From the NCBI RefSeq assembly GCF_004208535.1, contig NZ_SGIS01000009.1:89751-153750 (forward strand): a DNA stretch of 64,000 nt, written 5' to 3'. The notes beneath the pieces are model-generated. The model saw only the letters and a program-made list of their open reading frames with translations. It was not told the origin of the DNA and made no database searches. Numbering within the stretch: position 1 is the stretch's first letter; each line of letters begins with the position of its first letter. The position numbers and the translations under genes are program-made. This document shows, piece by piece, positions 44,674 to 54,483 of this stretch. This stretch comes from Sphingomonas populi (lineage in GTDB: Bacteria > Pseudomonadota > Alphaproteobacteria > Sphingomonadales > Sphingomonadaceae).

Positions 44674-45749
44674 TGCCGTTTCCCGCGCCCTACACCGCTG
44701 ATCCGGCGCGCTATGATGGGCGCATGCCCTATCGCCGCACCGGACGCAGCGGCCTCAGATTGCCGGCGATCAGCCTCGGGCTGTGGCAGAATTTCGGCGG
44801 CGCCGACGTGTTCGAAACCGGCCGGGCGATCCTGCGCCGGGCGTTCGATCGTGGCGTCACCCACTTCGATCTCGCCAACAATTACGGCCCGCCCTACGGA
44901 TCGGCGGAGGAGAATTTCGGGCGCGTCCTCGCCGCCGACTTCGCCGCCCACCGCGACGAACTGATCATCTCGACCAAGGCGGGCTGGGATATGTGGCCGG
45001 GGCCATATGGCGATGTCGGCTCGTCCAAGAAATATCTGATCGCGAGCTGCGACCAGAGTCTCAAGCGGATGGGACTCGACTATGTCGACATCTTCTATTC
45101 GCACCGGGTCGATCCGGCCACGCCGCTCGAGGAGACGATGGGCGCGCTGGTCCAGCTTCATCGACAGGGCAAGGCGCTCTATGTCGGCATATCGTCCTAC
45201 GAACCCGGACTGACCCGGCAGGCCGCTGCGATTTTGGCCGAAGAGAAGGTTCCGCTGTTCATTCATCAGCCGAGCTATTCGATCCTCAACCGCTGGATCG
45301 AGCGGGACTTGCTCGCCACGCTGGACGCGCTCGGCACGGGCTGCATCGCGTTCTCGCCGCTTGCCCAGGGGATGCTGACGAGCAAATATCTCGGTGGCGT
45401 GCCGGAAGACGCGCGGGCAAACCGGCAAGGATCGCTGTCGCAGGCGCTGTTGAGCGAGCGGAACCTGTCCGCGATCCGCACGCTCGACGACATCGCCAGG
45501 CAGCGTGGCCAGACGCTCGCGCAGATGGCGATCGCCTGGGTTCTGCGCGATCCGCGTATCACCTCGGCGCTGATCGGCGCGCGCACGGTCGAACAGCTCG
45601 ACGACTCGCTCGATGCCGTGAAAGACCTTGCGTTCACGGCGGACGAGCTTGCCGCGATCGATGCGGCGGCCGAGGACGGCGGGATCAACATCTGGTCGGG
45701 TTCGTCTGAAATCTCGACGGTGCCGGCGGCGCAAGGCGTGCCTGTCTGA
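44673..45749 (+). CDS. Aldo/keto reductase, YghZ/Gpr-like
   Basis: 358 residues. The catalytic tetrad is visible: THFDLANNYGPPYG (Asp, Tyr), IISTKAGWDMWPGPYG (Lys), DIFYSHRVD (His). The KAGWDMWPGPYGDVGSSKKYL stretch (about residues 100-120) is typical of the YghZ subgroup that reduces L-glyceraldehyde-3-phosphate and methylglyoxal with NADPH. Start ATG at 44673 with GAGGAG; a TTG five codons earlier is disfavoured. Follows ferA by 68 bp, with an inverted repeat in between. Reduction of an aromatic aldehyde is possible here but unproven. Confidence 0.88.
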   Translation: MPFPAPYTADPARYDGRMPYRRTGRSGLRLPAISLGLWQNFGGADVFETGRAILRRAFDRGVTHFDLANNYGPPYGSAEENFGRVLAADFAAHRDELIISTKAGWDMWPGPYGDVGSSKKYLIASCDQSLKRMGLDYVDIFYSHRVDPATPLEETMGALVQLHRQGKALYVGISSYEPGLTRQAAAILAEEKVPLFIHQPSYSILNRWIERDLLATLDALGTGCIAFSPLAQGMLTSKYLGGVPEDARANRQGSLSQALLSERNLSAIRTLDDIARQRGQTLAQMAIAWVLRDPRITSALIGARTVEQLDDSLDAVKDLAFTADELAAIDAAAEDGGINIWSGSSEISTVPAAQGVPV

Positions 45750-45765
45750 CGGTGCCGCACGGCGG

Positions 45766-46491
45766 TTACGGTCCCGGCGGTATCCCCCCGAACACCCGCC
45801 CGCTGCCGACCGCCGCCCAGGCATGATCCCGCATGATGCGTTCAGCGTCGTCGGGATCGCGCCGCAGGATCGCGTCAATGACATCGCAGTGCGCCTGATG
45901 CGCGCTGCGCAGATGCTCGAACTCGGACGGACGGTCGCTCCAGTCGAGTGCCAGTGCCGATGCCGACGCGAACGGGAGATGGTTGTTGCGCGCCAGAGCG
46001 TAGCCGATCGAAGGATTGCCGCTCGCGTCGATCAGCAAGGCGTGGAACGCGACGTTATAGGCGTAGAACAGGTCGAGCGCGCCATCGGCCAGCACGTCCT
46101 CGGCGAAGATCGCCGCACCGTCGGCTAGACAGGTTCGAAACGCATGCTGTTCCGCCGCAGTCAGCCCGCGCTGCGCCAGCCGCCTGGCGGCCAGCCCTTC
46201 CAGCACCCCGCGCACTTCGATCGCGCCATTGATCTCCGACGCCGTGATCGACCGCGCCGCATAGCCCCGCGCGCCCAGCCTGACCACCAGCCCTTCGGCT
46301 TCCAGAGCGCGCAGCGCGGTACGCACCGGCATGCGCGACACGCCGAGCGCATCGGCAGTGGCGACTTCGCCGATCCGTTCGCCGGGCTGGAACGTGCCTT
46401 CGGCGATCATCCGCCGCAGCGAGACGATGACATGCTGGCCGGGCTTGAGCGGCTTCCCGGCTGGCGTTGGCGGTGATGGTCGATCGTTCAT
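45766..46491 (-). CDS. vanR: GntR/FCD regulator, VanR-like
   Basis: 241 residues: N-terminal winged helix (VATADALGVSRMPVRTALRAL) and an all-helical FCD effector domain (AFHALLIDASGNPSIGYAL, RSAHQAHCDVIDAIL). Lies 30 bp downstream of vanA in the same direction. Two copies of a VanO-like palindrome are at the vanA promoter. Expected to repress vanA, and itself as part of the operon, until vanillate binds. Confidence 0.87.
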   Translation of the reverse strand: MNDRPSPPTPAGKPLKPGQHVIVSLRRMIAEGTFQPGERIGEVATADALGVSRMPVRTALRALEAEGLVVRLGARGYAARSITASEINGAIEVRGVLEGLAARRLAQRGLTAAEQHAFRTCLADGAAIFAEDVLADGALDLFYAYNVAFHALLIDASGNPSIGYALARNNHLPFASASALALDWSDRPSEFEHLRSAHQAHCDVIDAILRRDPDDAERIMRDHAWAAVGSGRVFGGIPPGP

Positions 46492-46521
46492 GGTGCGCTT
46501 CTGGACAGACTCGCGCCGCTG

Positions 46522-47613
46522 TCAAAGTTCAACCATCTCCGCCGTGTCGATGTCCTGCGCTTCGGCGCCCGGCTGCTCGGCGGCGATGGCGCGCTCGATC
46601 ATCATGCGTGAGCGTACCCCGCCCGCATCGATGTTGAGCTTGAGCAGCTTGCGATCGGGATAGCGGCTGAGGTTGGCCTGCTGCCGTTCCAGCATCTCCA
46701 GGTCTTCGCCGAAAATCCTGCCCTGCCCTTCGCGGATCGTATCGGTCAGCGCCGCGTCCGCGATGGCGAAGCGGCGCGCCATGCCCCAGAAATAATGATG
46801 CGACGTCTCCGTCTCGGGCGTGATGAAATCGACCACGATCGAGGATGCCTTGGCCGCATCCTCGGCATCATATCCACCGCGCCCTTCGAGCGCGACGCCG
46901 ACTTCGATCATGACATGGCTCGGCAGGGTGAACCGGCAAATCTGCCAGCGATCGACCAGCCCGTCGTCGGGCAATCCTGCACCGCGCAGCGCCATCTGCC
47001 AGAAGGGCGGCGCGACGATCGCGTCCATGAAGCGGCTGGTGACGACCTCTTCCGGCGTGGCGCGGGTTTTGACCGGCGCCTCGTCGATCTCCTTCTGCCC
47101 GATGCTGCTGGCATGGACATAGGTTTCGTGGGTGAGGTCCATCAGATTGTCGACCATCAGGCGATAGTCGCAGGCGATATGATAATAGCCGCCGCCGTAA
47201 GCCCATTGCGGGCTTTCCGCCCATTCGAGATGGTGAAGCTTGGCGGGGTCCGCCGCGTCCGCATCACCTGGCCAGACCCAGACGAAACCATAGCGTTCGA
47301 TGATCGGATAGCTGCGGATCGCCGGAAAGCCGCCTACGCGTTGCCCGGGCATGTCCGAGACCTTGCCACGGCAGTCGGTCGCCAGACCATGATAGCCGCA
47401 CACGAGCGCGCCATCCCGAACGAAGCCCAGGGAAAGCGGCGCACCGCGATGCGGACAGAAATCTTCGAGCGCGGATACGGCCCCTTCCGAGCTTCGAAAG
47501 AAGACCATCTTCTCACCACAGATGGTTCGACCGAGCGGGCTGGCCCCGATCTCGTCTGCCGCGCAGGCGACATACCATGCGTTACGAATCCACGGCGTCC
47601 CACCTTCGCTCAC
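46522..47613 (-). CDS. vanA: Vanillate O-demethylase oxygenase subunit
   Basis: 363 residues. Rieske centre CPHRGAPLSLGFVRDG...CGYH, then the mononuclear iron site DNLMDLTHETYVHA, as in VanA. Converts vanillate to protocatechuate and formaldehyde. It needs an electron-donating reductase (VanB), which is not adjacent nor elsewhere in the window. I chose the GTG at 47613 with GAGGAG 9 nt upstream; longer readings run through the promoter. Head of vanA-vanR. Confidence 0.92.
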   Translation of the reverse strand: MSEGGTPWIRNAWYVACAADEIGASPLGRTICGEKMVFFRSSEGAVSALEDFCPHRGAPLSLGFVRDGALVCGYHGLATDCRGKVSDMPGQRVGGFPAIRSYPIIERYGFVWVWPGDADAADPAKLHHLEWAESPQWAYGGGYYHIACDYRLMVDNLMDLTHETYVHASSIGQKEIDEAPVKTRATPEEVVTSRFMDAIVAPPFWQMALRGAGLPDDGLVDRWQICRFTLPSHVMIEVGVALEGRGGYDAEDAAKASSIVVDFITPETETSHHYFWGMARRFAIADAALTDTIREGQGRIFGEDLEMLERQQANLSRYPDRKLLKLNIDAGGVRSRMMIERAIAAEQPGAEAQDIDTAEMVEL

Positions 47614-47631
47614 GACATCGATCTCCTCTTC

Positions 47632-47669
47632 GTTGGATCCAATACAGGCTTTACTGGATCCAATGTCAA
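47632..47669 (-). promoter_or_regulatory. vanA promoter with two VanO-type operators
   Basis: Leftward TTGACA (47669-47664), 17 bp, TGTATT (47646-47641). GTTGGATCCAAT (47632-47643) and ACTGGATCCAAT (47653-47664) each match Caulobacter VanO, ATTGGATCCAAT, at 11 of 12 positions. Their centres are 21 bp apart, so two dimers would bind the same DNA face, one over the -10 and one over the spacer next to the -35. Confidence 0.85.
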
Positions 47670-47727
47670 GGAAATCGTCGTCACCGTGCAGACCCGGTGG
47701 GCCGGGCGGCACCTTTTCCGTGACCTG

Positions 47728-49710
47728 TCACGCTACGATTTGAAGCCTCGGTTTGCCTGCCGGCCTTGGCTGGAAATCGGTGGCCCATCTACCGTCCAGC
47801 GATTTGAGGAACGCCCTAAGCCCCATTGGCCGGGCGAAGAAATAGCCCTGCGCCATTCTGTAGCCGAGCTCGCGCAACTGCTGGAGTTGACCATCCGTCT
47901 CGACCCCCTCGATGATACAATCGAGTCCGAGCGTCTGGCATAGCCCGAGGATCGCGGAAATGATGTTGCGTCCCGACGCCTCATCCATGTCCGCGATGAA
48001 ACTGCGATCGACCTTGACCTTGTCCAGCGGAAGTCGGTGCAGATAGCTCAGGCTCGAATAGCCCGATCCGAAATCGTCCAGCGCGATTCGTATGCCCAGC
48101 GCGCGCAAGCGTTTGATGCTGGCGACGGCCGCCTCGAAATCGCGCATCAACGCGGTTTCGGTCAGCTCGAACGTGATCCGCTTGGGATCGATTTCGTCAC
48201 GCTCGATCATGTCGATGAGCAGGTCGATCGTGTCGGCGGAGACGATGTCGCGCGCCGACAGGTTGAACGAGAGTCCGATATGTTCGGGCATTTGGGCGAA
48301 GCACGTCAGTGCGTTTCGGAACAGGCTGGCGGTGATGACGTGCATCAGGCCGAGCCGCTCCGCAGCCATGATGAACTGGTCAGGCTTGATCGGGCCGAGT
48401 GTCGGGCTGGTCCAGCGTCCCAGCGCTTCGACGCCGAGTACGGCCATATTCTCCGTGGAGAAGATCGGTTGAAACTGGACGTGCAGTTCCGTGTCGAAAT
48501 CGGCGGTCTGCATCGCCGCTTCGAGGACGCGTTCGGATCGGATGAGCGTCTCATGCTCCGCCGAGAACAGCGCGCACGCACCGGGGTTAAGCGATTTGAC
48601 GTGATACAGCGCGTAGTCCGAACGGTCGAACAGTTGATGGACCGAAGCGCCGGCATCGGGAAAGATCGCGACCCCGCCAGAGCACCCAAGAGCGATCCGC
48701 TGCCCTTCGATGTCGAACGGCTCGGTCAGCAGGTCGCAAATCCGCTGGCCGATCTCACGAGCGTGATCGATGTCGTTCAGGATCAGGATTCCGAATTCGT
48801 CGCCGCCCAGCCGGGCCACCTCGCACGCCTTGCCGGCCAGGCTCTCAAGCCGTGCGCCTACAGCGGCGAGAAGACGGTCTCCGAAGACATGCCCATAGGT
48901 ATCGTTCACCGGCTTGAAGCGGTCGAGATCGAGAACGCCGACGGCGAACCGCTCGCCGGTCAGCTTGCGGGATGTCAAAACCGAGTCGAGCTGGGCGAAG
49001 AAGTGTCGCCGGTTGGGCAGGCCGGTCAACACGTCGGTCAGCGCCAGCCGGGCGTTTTCCCTGCTCAGGCGTTCGGCCTCCGCCTGTTCAGCAGCCAGGC
49101 TAACCTGCGATCGCACGAGAGTCGCGAACGCCGCGAAGCTGTTCTGCAACACCCGGATCATCACGCCCGTCACCAAAACGATGTTGAGCGCCATCGCGAT
49201 AAAGACCGAGCTGCCGTAGAGAAAATTGTAGACGAGATACGGACTCAGCACCGTTATGGTGACGAGAAGCGCCGTCTGCGGGACGCTGATCAGGCAGAAG
49301 ATGCAACCGATCACCGTGACCGCGACGAAAAGCGAGACGTGCGCGTGCTCGGATGGGCCTCCATAGCGGTAGAGCGCCAGCGACCAGCTAATGAAGGCCA
49401 CGCACAGCGGGCCGGCGAAAATCGTCGTCCTGCGCAACGTCCGGCGGGCCACCACCGCGTCGATTGCGGTGACGGGAGGCGCAAACACCCATATCGTCAG
49501 CCGCCAGCAGCACATCAGGATCAGCCCCCCGGCGATCTCCACCGTCAGCCACCCCGGCGTGTAAGCATAATGGGTGTAGCTCACCGCACACGCGTTGAGG
49601 ATCAGCAGCGAATACATGAGAGGTATCTGCCGCTTGAGCTCGCCATATTGCGCGACCCGAATATCGGGTTCACCAGCGAAGCTGAGCCAAGCGTAGAAAC
49701 GGCGCAACAT
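47728..49710 (-). CDS. Membrane GGDEF-EAL protein (c-di-GMP turnover)
   Basis: 660 residues. Six or so N-terminal membrane segments form a MASE-like sensor, then a short coiled coil (SQVSLAAEQAEAERLSREN). A GGDEF domain with intact VARLGGDEFG follows, then an EAL domain with VEALGRW, FNLSARDI, ELTETALM, DDFGSGYSSL, KVDRSFI and EGVET. Both active sites look complete. No RxxD inhibitory site is visible five residues before GGDEF. Start ATG 49710 has GGAGGT at good spacing; a TTG five codons earlier is less likely. Could make or degrade c-di-GMP; the balance cannot be read from sequence. Confidence 0.92.
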   Translation of the reverse strand: MLRRFYAWLSFAGEPDIRVAQYGELKRQIPLMYSLLILNACAVSYTHYAYTPGWLTVEIAGGLILMCCWRLTIWVFAPPVTAIDAVVARRTLRRTTIFAGPLCVAFISWSLALYRYGGPSEHAHVSLFVAVTVIGCIFCLISVPQTALLVTITVLSPYLVYNFLYGSSVFIAMALNIVLVTGVMIRVLQNSFAAFATLVRSQVSLAAEQAEAERLSRENARLALTDVLTGLPNRRHFFAQLDSVLTSRKLTGERFAVGVLDLDRFKPVNDTYGHVFGDRLLAAVGARLESLAGKACEVARLGGDEFGILILNDIDHAREIGQRICDLLTEPFDIEGQRIALGCSGGVAIFPDAGASVHQLFDRSDYALYHVKSLNPGACALFSAEHETLIRSERVLEAAMQTADFDTELHVQFQPIFSTENMAVLGVEALGRWTSPTLGPIKPDQFIMAAERLGLMHVITASLFRNALTCFAQMPEHIGLSFNLSARDIVSADTIDLLIDMIERDEIDPKRITFELTETALMRDFEAAVASIKRLRALGIRIALDDFGSGYSSLSYLHRLPLDKVKVDRSFIADMDEASGRNIISAILGLCQTLGLDCIIEGVETDGQLQQLRELGYRMAQGYFFARPMGLRAFLKSLDGRWATDFQPRPAGKPRLQIVA

Positions 49711-49937
49711 GCCCAACACCTCCAAACATGGCTATGCATGTGCAGAGGTTAAGAAGAGCCTATGATCGAACAAAGATCAAGCGCCCTGCAGTGTCCAAGT
49801 ACAGTATCGCGCGATTCTTCCCGCCCGGATCGTATGCGGGACGCGACCGATCTTCTTCACGGTCGCTACCTGCATAGATCAGCAGCGCTGGATATTCAGA
49901 ACCCGAATGGTCCTCCCGGACGCGAAGGCGACGAAGC

Positions 49938-50540
49938 TCAGCTTCCCAGTTCCGCCAGGAAGGCGACGTGATCGAGCGGGCGCGAGAACATCGGGAAATT
50001 CTTGGTGATCGACGCGTCCTGCTCGGCTGCGCTGAGCGTGGCGGTGCAGTCGGTCAGCGTGACCACGCGGTAGCCGCGTTCATAGGCCGAGCGCATGGTC
50101 GATTCGACGCAGCAATTGGTGAGGAACCCGGCAATGGCGAGATCGGCAATCCCACGCTGGCGCAGGATGAAATCAAGGTTGGTGCTGGCGAAACAATCCA
50201 GCCCGCGCTTGCCCTCGATGACGATGTCAGCGTCCGCCGGCGTCATGTCCGGCGCGAACTCGGCGCCCCAGGTGCCCTTGCGAAAGGCCTGCGCCTGAAC
50301 GATCCCGGCAAGAATGCCATAGGGTTCGCTCGGCACTTCGGGATAGCCGGGGGCAAACGTGATCGGCGCGTGCAGGATCGTCGCACCAGCCGCACGCGCC
50401 TGCGCCGCAACCACCCGGCTGTGTGCGAGCATATCGGTCTGCGCCATCACCTCCGCGACGGCGGCGTGCTGCGCGCCGCCTTCGCTCACGAAATCATTCT
50501 GATATTCGATGAACAGCACTGCGGTGGTGGCGGGGTTCAT
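49938..50540 (-). CDS. Isochorismatase-like cysteine hydrolase
   Basis: 200 residues: AVLFIEYQNDFVSEGG (Asp), EGKRGLDCFASTNLDF (Lys) and FLTNCCVESTMRSAYERGY with the nucleophile Cys. This family includes nicotinamidases, N-carbamoyl hydrolases and amidases. GGAGAG precedes the ATG at 50540. Only 17 bp downstream of the large subunit of the periplasmic molybdenum hydroxylase, so probably the fourth gene of that operon. No signal peptide, so it would act in the cytoplasm. Substrate unknown. Confidence 0.85.
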   Translation of the reverse strand: MNPATTAVLFIEYQNDFVSEGGAQHAAVAEVMAQTDMLAHSRVVAAQARAAGATILHAPITFAPGYPEVPSEPYGILAGIVQAQAFRKGTWGAEFAPDMTPADADIVIEGKRGLDCFASTNLDFILRQRGIADLAIAGFLTNCCVESTMRSAYERGYRVVTLTDCTATLSAAEQDASITKNFPMFSRPLDHVAFLAELGS

Positions 50541-50557
50541 GTCAGCTCTCCGATGAT

Positions 50558-52771
50558 TCAGACCAATGCCGGCAGGTGTTCGAGATGCTTGTCGAGCGTG
50601 ATCGGATAGTCGCGAATGCGGACACCGGTGGCGTTGTAGACCGCATTCGCAACGGCCGCGCCGACGCCGCACAGCCCGAGTTCGCCGATGCCCTTGGCCT
50701 TCATCGGGTTCGCCTTGTCATCGGCTTCGTCGAGGAACACGACCTCCTGATGCGGGATGTCGGCATGGACCGGCACCTCGTAGCCGACGAGATCGTGGTT
50801 GACGAAGAAGCCGAAGCGCGTGTCGACCGTCAGCTCCTCCATCAACGCGCCGCCGACGCCCATCGTCATCGCGCCGATCACCTGGCTGCGCGCGGTCTGC
50901 GGGTTGAGGATACGCCCCGCCGCACACACCGCGAGCATTCGCCGGACGCGGATGACCCCGGTGTAGGCATCCACGCCGACCTCGACGAAGTGCGCGCCGA
51001 AGGTGGAAAGCTGATAGGTCTTGTCGAGCTTGCCATATTCGATCTTGTCCTCGGCGACCAATTCGCCGGCATCGGCGGCCTGGGCGAGATCGGCCGAACG
51101 GTTGCCGCTGCGCACCTTGCCGCCCTCGAACATCGTATCCGCCGAGTTGAAGCCGAGCCGCTGCGCCACCGCCTCACGCAGTTTCACGCACGCAGCATAC
51201 ACGCCGGCGGTCGCGTTGGCCGCGCCGAACTGGCCGCCCGACCCCGCCGACACCGGAAAGTCCGAATCGCCGAGCTTTACGACCACCGCGTTGACGGGCA
51301 CGCCCATCATCTCAGCGGCGGTCTGCGCGATGATCGTGTAGCTGCCGGTGCCGATATCGGTCATGTCGGTCTCGACCGTGACGATGCCACCCTTGCCGAG
51401 CCGGACGCGCGCGGCCGACGTCATGTTCATATGGTCGCGAAACGCGGTGGCGACGCCCATGCCGATCAGCCAGCGCCCACCGCGGACCTGCGCTGGCTTG
51501 GCGTTGCGCTGCGACCAGCCGAACCGCTTGGCGCCATCTTCGAGACAGCGCACGAGCTGCCGTTCGGAATATTTGCGCCCGGGCTTCTCGGGATCGACTT
51601 GCGTGTCGTTCTTGATGCGGAAGGCGATGGGGTCCATGCCGAGCTTCTCGGCCATTTCGTCCATCGCGATTTCCAGCGCCATCAGCCCCGGCGCCTCGCC
51701 CGGCGCGCGCATCGCATTGCCTTCGGGCAGATCGATCTCGGCGAGGTGCATAGAGGTCATTCGGTTGGCACCGGCGTACAATTTCTTGGTTTGGTTGACC
51801 GCCGTCTCCGGGCCGCCACCGGGCTGATCGCCCGAACCGCTGTCATGCGCGATCGCGGTGATGATGCCGTCCTTGGTCGCGCCGATGCGGATATGCTGGC
51901 GCGTGGCGGGGCGGTGCGTGGTGTTGTTGGCGATGAGCGGCCGTTGCAGCGCCAGCTTGACCGGTCGGCCCGCAGCCCGCGCGCCGAGCGCGGCGAGCAC
52001 GGCGTCGCTGCGCAGGAACAGCTTCCCGCCGAACCCGCCGCCGATATAGGGCGACACCAAACGGACCTTATTCTTGGGCATACCGAGCGTCTTGGCGAGA
52101 TCGCCGCGGCCCCAATCGATCATCTGGTTCGAGGTCCATACCGTCAGTTCATCGCCACGCCACGAAGCGATCGATGCGAACGGCTCCATCATCGCATGGC
52201 TCTGGTCGGGCGTGCTGTAGTGCGCGTCGAGCTTGACCGGAGCGGCCGCGAATGCCTGGTCGAACTGGCCGACCCGGTCGACCGCCGGCTTGCCGTCGTC
52301 GCTGTCCCCGCCGGTGAGCGCCGCGGTCTTCAGCGCCTCATCGAGATCGAACCGGCCCTCGGCGCGCGCATAATCGACGCGGATCAGCGCCGCTGCCGCA
52401 CGCGCCTGTTCGAACGTCTCGGCGACGACGATGGCGATCGCCTGATGATAATGATCGATGTCAGGGCCGCCGAGCAGCTTGACGGTGTTGAAATTGCCCT
52501 TGCCGAGCTTGCCGGCGGTATCGGCGGTAACGATCGCCACCACGCCCGGCGCCGCCTTGGCCTTGGTGAGATCGATCGCGCTGATTCGGCCCTTGCCGAT
52601 CGCCGCACCGACGACATAGCCATAGGCCGCATTCGCGATCTCGCGGTGATGCTCATAGGCGTAGGGCGCGGTGCCGGTGGTCTTGAGCGGGCCATCGATC
52701 CGTACATGCGCGCGGCCGACCACATTCATCCGGTCGATGGGGTTGGCGCCCTCGGGCGTTTCGAACTTCAT
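50558..52771 (-). CDS. Molybdenum hydroxylase large subunit, second operon (PaoC-like)
   Basis: 737 residues: [62 protein letters not shown] and [16 protein letters not shown] containing the catalytic Glu. About the size of E. coli PaoC (YagR). Its start overlaps the FAD subunit stop (ATGA). With a Tat-bearing iron-sulfur partner the complex should be periplasmic and oxidise aldehydes, possibly aromatic ones such as vanillin given the region (inference). Confidence 0.9.
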   Translation of the reverse strand: MKFETPEGANPIDRMNVVGRAHVRIDGPLKTTGTAPYAYEHHREIANAAYGYVVGAAIGKGRISAIDLTKAKAAPGVVAIVTADTAGKLGKGNFNTVKLLGGPDIDHYHQAIAIVVAETFEQARAAAALIRVDYARAEGRFDLDEALKTAALTGGDSDDGKPAVDRVGQFDQAFAAAPVKLDAHYSTPDQSHAMMEPFASIASWRGDELTVWTSNQMIDWGRGDLAKTLGMPKNKVRLVSPYIGGGFGGKLFLRSDAVLAALGARAAGRPVKLALQRPLIANNTTHRPATRQHIRIGATKDGIITAIAHDSGSGDQPGGGPETAVNQTKKLYAGANRMTSMHLAEIDLPEGNAMRAPGEAPGLMALEIAMDEMAEKLGMDPIAFRIKNDTQVDPEKPGRKYSERQLVRCLEDGAKRFGWSQRNAKPAQVRGGRWLIGMGVATAFRDHMNMTSAARVRLGKGGIVTVETDMTDIGTGSYTIIAQTAAEMMGVPVNAVVVKLGDSDFPVSAGSGGQFGAANATAGVYAACVKLREAVAQRLGFNSADTMFEGGKVRSGNRSADLAQAADAGELVAEDKIEYGKLDKTYQLSTFGAHFVEVGVDAYTGVIRVRRMLAVCAAGRILNPQTARSQVIGAMTMGVGGALMEELTVDTRFGFFVNHDLVGYEVPVHADIPHQEVVFLDEADDKANPMKAKGIGELGLCGVGAAVANAVYNATGVRIRDYPITLDKHLEHLPALV

Positions 52772-53724
52772 GCGGTCGTCCTCGCTTCGGCCATCGCCGC
52801 CGCCAGTGTGCGTTCGGCGAGCGGCAGTTTGAACGCATTGTCGTGCGTGGGCTTGGCGCCGGCGAGCAGCTTGGCGGTGACAGCCTTGGCGCCACGCGGC
52901 AGCTCCGCCTCCGCCGCTTCGTCGCGCCAGGGCTTGTGCGCGACGCCGCCGAGCGCGACGCGGCCAGTGCCGTCGGGCTGAATCACGGCGGCGACCGAGA
53001 TCAGCGCGAAGGCGTAGGACGCGCGATCCCGCACCTTCTCGTAGACGTGCTTGCCGCCGATCGGCTTTGGCAACGTCACCGCCGTGATCAGCTCGCCGGG
53101 TGCCAGCGCAGTTTCGATATGCGGCGTATCGCCGGGCAGGCGGTGAAAGTCGGCGATCGGGATCGCACGGGTCTCACCAATCGCGTTGACCGTCTCGACC
53201 GTGGCGTCGAGCACGCGCATCGCCACCGCCATGTCGGACGGATGCGTGGCGATACATTTGTCGCTGGAGCCGATCACCGCGAGCTGGCGCGAGATGCCGC
53301 CGATCGCCGCGCACCCGGAGCCGGGCTTGCGTTTGTTGCACGGCATGTTGGTGTCGTAGAAATATGCGCAACGCGTGCGCTGGAGCAGGTTGCCGGCGGT
53401 CGTCGCCTTGTTGCGGAGCTGACCCGAGGCGCCCGCGACGATCGCGCGCGAGAGCACGCCGTAATCGCGGCGGACGCGCGAATCGGTGGCGAGATCGGTA
53501 TTGGTGACGAGCGCACCGATGCGCAGCCCGCCGGCGTCGGTCGGCTCGATCCGATCGAGCTTGAGATCCTGCACGTCAACGAGGTGGACGGGGGTTTCCA
53601 CCTCGATCTTCATCAGGTCGAGCAAATTGGTGCCACCGGCGATGAAGCGCGCGCCGGGCCGGGCCGCCACCGCGCGCGCCGCCGCGACGGGATCATGCGC
53701 CCGCTCGTAGGTGAACGCCTTCAT
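52768..53724 (-). CDS. Molybdenum hydroxylase FAD subunit, second operon (PaoB-like)
   Basis: 318 residues: [53 protein letters not shown], with the cysteine insert [20 protein letters not shown] and a later KCIATHPSD that match the PaoB [4Fe-4S] ligands. Start ATG 53724 overlaps the iron-sulfur subunit stop. A longer reading upstream falls inside that gene. Confidence 0.9.
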   Translation of the reverse strand: MKAFTYERAHDPVAAARAVAARPGARFIAGGTNLLDLMKIEVETPVHLVDVQDLKLDRIEPTDAGGLRIGALVTNTDLATDSRVRRDYGVLSRAIVAGASGQLRNKATTAGNLLQRTRCAYFYDTNMPCNKRKPGSGCAAIGGISRQLAVIGSSDKCIATHPSDMAVAMRVLDATVETVNAIGETRAIPIADFHRLPGDTPHIETALAPGELITAVTLPKPIGGKHVYEKVRDRASYAFALISVAAVIQPDGTGRVALGGVAHKPWRDEAAEAELPRGAKAVTAKLLAGAKPTHDNAFKLPLAERTLAAAMAEARTTA

Positions 53725-54356
53725 GCTTTTTCTCCGGCCACTTCGGCGATCGCCTCGGCGATGTTCGAATAGGCGCCGCAGCGGCAGATGTTGCCGCTCA
53801 TCCGCTCGCGCAGTTCGAGGTTCGAGAAAGCCGGGCTGACGGCGATGTCGGCCTGCACATGGCTCGGCACGCCGCGCTTGATCTCGTCGAGCACGCCGAC
53901 CGCCGAACAGATCTGCCCCGGCGTGCAATAGCCGCACTGATAGCCATCATGTTTGACGAATGCGGCTTGAAGCGGGTGAAGCTTTTCGGGCGTGCCGAGA
54001 CCCTCGATCGTGGTGACGTCATCGCCTTCGTGCATCACCGCGAGGCTGAGGCAGGAATTGATCCGTACGCCATCGACCAGCACGGTGCAGGCGCCGCACT
54101 GGCCATGATCGCAGCCCTTCTTGGTGCCGGTGAGGTGGAGATGCTCGCGCAGCGCATCGAGCAACGTCGTGCGCGTATCGAGCGTCAGGTCATGCCGCTC
54201 GCCATTGACCTTGAACGAGACCTTCACCGGCGCGGGATCGGCGGCGGGCCTGTCGCCCGTCCGCGCGCTGGCATGGCTTGTGGCGACGACGGCGGTCGCC
54301 GCGCCACCGGCAAGCACGCCGCGCCTCGACACTACCGGTTCCGGCATGTTCGGCAT
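53721..54356 (-). CDS. Molybdenum hydroxylase 2Fe-2S subunit with Tat signal (PaoA-like)
   Basis: 211 residues. The leader [24 protein letters not shown] carries a twin-arginine motif, as in E. coli PaoA. Mature part: [16 protein letters not shown], then [12 protein letters not shown] and ICRCGAYSN for two [2Fe-2S] clusters. I chose ATG 54356 (MPNMPEP); a GTG at 54395 is in frame but lacks a ribosome site. First gene of a four-gene operon ending with the cysteine hydrolase. Confidence 0.9.
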   Translation of the reverse strand: MPNMPEPVVSRRGVLAGGAATAVVATSHASARTGDRPAADPAPVKVSFKVNGERHDLTLDTRTTLLDALREHLHLTGTKKGCDHGQCGACTVLVDGVRINSCLSLAVMHEGDDVTTIEGLGTPEKLHPLQAAFVKHDGYQCGYCTPGQICSAVGVLDEIKRGVPSHVQADIAVSPAFSNLELRERMSGNICRCGAYSNIAEAIAEVAGEKA

Positions 54357-54483
54357 CGCATCGTCTTTCTTTGCTGTACGGGAATCGCGTTTCACAACGG
54401 TCTAACGCACATCTCACGATTCTGTCACCGTGACCGGCGTTCATATCAGCAATGAGCGGGATTCATGATTGAGCGCTTGGGCG

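Noticed and set aside
44673..45749. Aldo/keto reductase as potassium-channel beta subunit
   Set aside because: The KAGWDMWPGPYG segment and context fit the YghZ group better.
50576..52981. 801-codon rightward frame over the second molybdenum subunit
   Set aside because: Shadow of a complete PaoC-like gene in an ATGA-coupled operon.
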